NCBI RefSeq assembly: GCF_039543565.1
Contig: NZ_BAABJZ010000101.1
Location: 1 to 64,000, forward strand
From: Ferrimonas pelagia
GTDB lineage: Bacteria; Pseudomonadota; Gammaproteobacteria; Enterobacterales; Shewanellaceae
Length of the DNA stretch: 64,000 bases
Reading direction: 5' to 3'
Below, one piece after another: positions 61,018-64,000 of the stretch (position 1 is the first letter of the stretch; each line of letters opens with the position of its first letter). Both the position numbers and the translations under genes were made by a program. A model generated the notes under the pieces. The model was not told where the DNA came from. It searched no databases and was given only the letters and a program-made list of their open reading frames with translations.

Positions 61018-61037
61018 CCCGTTTGCTGCGATGACGA

Positions 61038-61061
61038 GCGAGCCAAGCGGCTCGCTTTTTT
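61038..61061 (+). terminator. Intrinsic terminator after folD
   Basis: GCGAGCC, loop AAGC, GGCTCGC, then six T residues, 20 nt past the stop. Confidence 0.93.
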
Positions 61062-61682
61062 GTGCGCATTGGGTGGGAAGGCATTACCTGTAGCGAGGGC
61101 AGGGTATGCGTCGCCAAGGGGACCGCTCGGCTGCGATCCGCCACTCCGACTTCGCCTGAATTTGCTTGAGCCTTTCGGTGAAAATGACAGCAGCTTAAAG
61201 GGGGGCGCCGCTGGCATTTAGGGCTGATCATCGACATTAAAGTGCAAACTGACATCGACACCGAATAACGTGAATGAACAAAAAAGTGAGGTCAGGGCTT
61301 TCGGCTGGCCGTAACGGGCGTTCGCAGTCATCCGTTGTTGCCCTCGATCAGAGCAGTATGAGCGCGTTGTTGCGCGCATTGTGTACATTTGATGCTGCCA
61401 AGCGCTATCAAGGAAAAGACGATCCGCATTTCAATGCAGCACCTCATGGCGGATCCCCCCTCGCTTGGCGGCGAATTCCGCTCGACGTTGGATGAACCCG
61501 TATAGACACCCACAACATGGCTGCTTACCGCCGCCAACACTAGTCTTTCGATGATGTTGAACTGAGGGAGCGCTGGCTAGGTACTGTCGTGATTGCCGTG
61601 CTTTTTTCTTACAAGTATCTGAATGGCTTAATTTTTGCATTGGTACTTAGCATCAAACGAGAACAAGAAAGGAACTCAAACT
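61062..61682. other. Intergenic stretch, no gene supported
   Basis: About 620 bp between folD and the chemoreceptor. Short frames on both strands (for instance 61274-61495 plus and 61328-61540 minus) have no good ribosome site or recognisable product. I see no RNA gene or mobile-element end here. The chemoreceptor promoter must lie in its right part. Confidence 0.5.
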
Positions 61683-63782
61683 ATGCGCTTATCTGCACAA
61701 GAACGGGGCTGGTTGCCCTATTTTGGGGCAAACGGCAAGTGGCACTTAGGTAAAGCCTGCTGGCTAAACCGTCACCGTATCCCTTTATTGGAGCAGACGT
61801 TTGATAGCTTTGCCCATAACAGAGTGAAACTGTTGCAAAGCTGGGCCGAAAGTCAGTGGGCATTTTTGCAGGATGCTGCCCTCTATCTCAACAGCAAGCC
61901 GGGATCAGAGCAGCAGGAAGCGTTGCTGCAACTGTGTGCCCGTGCGAGTGATATCAGTGAATTGTTTGTGGTGGGGACGCAAGGAGAGGTGCATTACAGC
62001 AGCGCGAAGGGAGCTTTGCCTGCGCCGCTGGACAGCGCTCTGGTTTGCCGTGGGCTTGAGGGGCCTTTCTTGCATGGCCCTTATGTGGATCCCCGAACCT
62101 TGGCACTTGGGCCATCCAGTTCTAGCTTCCATGATGCGGTGACTCTGATGTTCTATTTTCCCTTGCCGGACGGGCAAGGGTGCTTATGTGCCAGGGTCCC
62201 TAATGATGTCTTGGGCGACTTGATCCAGCGGGAAGCGGGTCATATCTATGCTGAATCCGGCGATAACTATGTCTTTATGGTGCGGTCTCAGTTGGAGCCT
62301 GACATTTTGCCCGGGACGGCATTGTCTCGCTCCCGTTTTGAAGACGATACATTCAGTCATGGAGAGAATTTAAAGTCTGGGATCCGAACTCGGTGGGGCC
62401 AAGTTCGGATCCGTGCCCATACTGAGTTTGAGATCCGTTTTACGGATCCTGCGACAGGGCAACTGCACCCAGGTGTGCGTGAGACCATTGCCAACGGGCA
62501 AAACCTGTTTGTTGAGTATCCGGGTTATTCGGATTACCGACATGTGCCGGTGATCGGTAAGGGGATCACCTTTAGCTTGCCGGGCTCACCTGACCGTTGG
62601 GGAATGATGTGTGAAGCCGATCTTGAGGAGGTGTATCGTCACCGCTCGGTTGGGTTGACCTTATTGAAGCGGGCGATCCTGGCGATGGGGATCACCGCAC
62701 TTTTGCCCTTTGGGCTGACACAAGGGTTCGACCTCGACGCCGGAATGGCCATGGTAGTAACTCTGACCACGTTATTGATGACCTGCCTCGGTTTGCACTG
62801 TTGGGCGTTTCGCCCCTTGGCAGGTCAGCTCACTGAGATGACCTCAGTACTGCAGCGGATCGCCGAAGGCGAGTGTGATCTGACCCAGCGTGTGCCGCAT
62901 TCCAGTGGGGTTCCTGACGAGTCAGCTGAGCTAGGGCGCTGGATCAATAGCCTTATCGACAATCTGCAGGGGGCATTGGGACAGATGGTGTGGGCCTCCA
63001 ATGAGGTGAAACAGGCGAGTGAATCGATGTTGCGTCGTTGCCAACGCGTTGACGACGCAACTCAGCAGACAAAAAACGCAATTGAGGCTTTACTGACGCT
63101 GTCGGATCGCCAGTACGCAGAGATCGGCGAGGCGAACGACTCTGCCCACGGTATGCAGACCCAGATGCACGAAGCGCTCGCCCTGGCGCAGGAGGAACAG
63201 AAACAGGCCCAAGCCAATACAGGCTCAGTGAAGGCGATTGTACAAAACTCATCTCAAAGCGTGAAACAGGTGAACGCTCAGATGGGGCAGATCGACGATA
63301 TTGTTAAGTTAATTAGTGATATCACGGCCCAAACCAATTTGCTGGCACTCAATGCCGCGATTGAGGCTGCTCGCGCTGGCGATCATGGGCGTGGATTCTC
63401 CGTGGTGGCGGATGAGGTCCGTCAATTGGCCAGCAAAACCTCGGATGCTGCAGCTCATATCGGTACCATCATGGAGCGTTTGCGTCAGGAGTCCGAAGCG
63501 GCTGTTGTGTCGATGGAGCGGGGCGTTCAGGCGGTCGATCAGGGCAGCGGTTCCGGGGAAGAGGAGGACCGAAACCGGAGGCTGAGTCAGACTGCAGATA
63601 CTCTGTTTTCGGCGATGGCGCTATTGGCCCAAAGCAGTCAGGTGCATGCGGCCACGGCGCAACAAGCCAAAGAATCGAGTGAGGGATTGGCGCAGGGTGC
63701 GGCGCAACTCAGTCGTCGCACCTCCATTGTACGAAATGCGATCCAGCGACTCGAAACACAGGTTGATCGCTTTGTCCTTTAG
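61683..63782 (+). CDS. Methyl-accepting chemotaxis protein with cytoplasmic-facing sensor
   Basis: 699 residues from the ATG at 61683 (AAGGA upstream). There is no N-terminal membrane segment. Residues 1-325 form a sensor whose end (YSDYRHVPVIGKG, then RWGMMCEADLEEVY) resembles a Cache-type domain. Two helices (331-347, 354-375) then cross the membrane, followed by a HAMP domain (with ECDLTQR) and the signalling domain with tip DITAQTNLLALNAAIEAARAG-type sequence and VVADEVRQLASKT. This order places the sensor in the cytosol, as in Aer. The tail VDRFVL has no CheR-binding pentapeptide. The ligand is unknown. Confidence 0.88.
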   Translation: MRLSAQERGWLPYFGANGKWHLGKACWLNRHRIPLLEQTFDSFAHNRVKLLQSWAESQWAFLQDAALYLNSKPGSEQQEALLQLCARASDISELFVVGTQGEVHYSSAKGALPAPLDSALVCRGLEGPFLHGPYVDPRTLALGPSSSSFHDAVTLMFYFPLPDGQGCLCARVPNDVLGDLIQREAGHIYAESGDNYVFMVRSQLEPDILPGTALSRSRFEDDTFSHGENLKSGIRTRWGQVRIRAHTEFEIRFTDPATGQLHPGVRETIANGQNLFVEYPGYSDYRHVPVIGKGITFSLPGSPDRWGMMCEADLEEVYRHRSVGLTLLKRAILAMGITALLPFGLTQGFDLDAGMAMVVTLTTLLMTCLGLHCWAFRPLAGQLTEMTSVLQRIAEGECDLTQRVPHSSGVPDESAELGRWINSLIDNLQGALGQMVWASNEVKQASESMLRRCQRVDDATQQTKNAIEALLTLSDRQYAEIGEANDSAHGMQTQMHEALALAQEEQKQAQANTGSVKAIVQNSSQSVKQVNAQMGQIDDIVKLISDITAQTNLLALNAAIEAARAGDHGRGFSVVADEVRQLASKTSDAAAHIGTIMERLRQESEAAVVSMERGVQAVDQGSGSGEEEDRNRRLSQTADTLFSAMALLAQSSQVHAATAQQAKESSEGLAQGAAQLSRRTSIVRNAIQRLETQVDRFVL

Positions 63783-63928
63783 GGGCTGAGCGTATTCGCA
63801 TACAGCAGTGATCCCTGCTTGAAGTTAACCCCGGGGGAAACAGCGCTGTCGCCTGTGTGGATAAAGTGTCAGACTGAGATAAAACTTCAAGGCGTTGCTG
63901 AGCCGTGTTTGCTTTGGGGAAGGAGTGC

Positions 63929-63953
63929 GGGCTTCGGCATATGCGCGAAGCCC
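63929..63953. terminator. Hairpin near the right edge
   Basis: GGGCTTCG (63929-63936) pairs with the CGAAGCCC end of 63945-63953 across GCATATGC. No clear T-run. It lies 9 nt past the stop of the minus-strand gene at the edge. Confidence 0.45.
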
Positions 63954-63961
63954 TGCGGGGA

Positions 63962-64000
63962 TTAGAAGCGCCGGTCGAACATCATCGTTGCCTGATGGGT
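63962..64000 (-). CDS. C-terminal end of an outer membrane protein (cut by window edge)
   Basis: Read on the minus strand, the last codons give THQATMMFDRRF and a TAA stop at 63962-63964. A final Phe after alternating residues is typical of outer membrane barrel ends. Only 12 codons are inside the window, so this is tentative. The hairpin just after the stop supports a real gene end. Confidence 0.5.
   Translation of the reverse strand, partial: THQATMMFDRRF

Noticed and set aside
61274..61495. A 73-codon frame before the chemoreceptor
   Set aside because: No recognisable product and a poor ribosome site. It overlaps a similar frame on the other strand.
1..64000. CRISPR arrays, rRNA and tRNA genes
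   Set aside because: No regularly spaced repeats, no rRNA-like stretch and no T-loop/acceptor pattern were recognised on reading both strands. A covariance-model search was not possible here.

Overview
The window is a stretch of a gammaproteobacterial chromosome with moderately high GC. Gene content and order point to the Alteromonadales/Aeromonadales/Vibrionales side of the class. Supporting evidence is the presence of minCDE-ycgL, dsbB-nhaB-fadR-spoVR, prkA-yeaH, sodB-grxD, a yoaA-tsaB-fadD-rnd series, pabB, nudL and mdlAB. I cannot name the genus from sequence alone. No rRNA, tRNA or CRISPR array was recognised.

Layout. 1-8.6 kb is an accessory, partly decayed zone. It holds the N-terminus of an IS630-type transposase at the left edge, a TonB-dependent receptor followed by an exported PHP-domain hydrolase, two imperfect tandem repeats of about 330 bp with scattered fragments, a decayed copy of a reductase C-terminus, a general porin and a small outer membrane barrel. 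8.6-12.9 kb is the most unusual locus: a rubredoxin-flavodoxin-FAD/NADPH reductase fusion, translationally coupled to a cytochrome P450 that carries an N-terminal DUF4345-like membrane domain, with a divergent TetR regulator. 13.1-20.8 kb is a five-gene efflux operon (outer membrane factor, adaptor, RND pump, response regulator, histidine kinase). 20.9-30.6 kb holds yoaA, tsaB, small and hypothetical genes, an alpha/beta hydrolase and two fadD paralogues flanking rnd.

30.7-43.7 kb is mostly conserved housekeeping: minEDC, ycgL, a lytic transglycosylase, ycgN, dsbB, nhaB, fadR, the spoVR-yeaH-prkA operon and sodB. 43.9-51.7 kb contains grxD, an agmatinase-type ureohydrolase, two unknown lipoproteins, a nitroreductase, an SGNH esterase, a GNAT-like protein, asnS, nudL and a small periplasmic protein. 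51.8-54.8 kb is a compact set (TlpA-like thioredoxin, DUF4266 lipoprotein, DUF3570 barrel, ApbE flavin transferase) that looks like an envelope redox module. 54.9-63.8 kb holds pabB, mdlB-mdlA, folD and an Aer-like chemoreceptor. The window ends just inside the 3' end of another outer membrane protein gene.

How the genes work together. Fatty-acid handling recurs: fadR, two fadD genes, and a perfect CAAAC-N4-GTTTG palindrome of the PsrA type before the second fadD. Envelope redox recurs as well (dsbB, TlpA-like protein, ApbE). The two best candidates for undescribed biology are the P450/rubredoxin-diflavin reductase operon and the ApbE/DUF3570/DUF4266/TlpA module. In the latter, the DUF3570 protein carries a sequence matching the flavinylation consensus.
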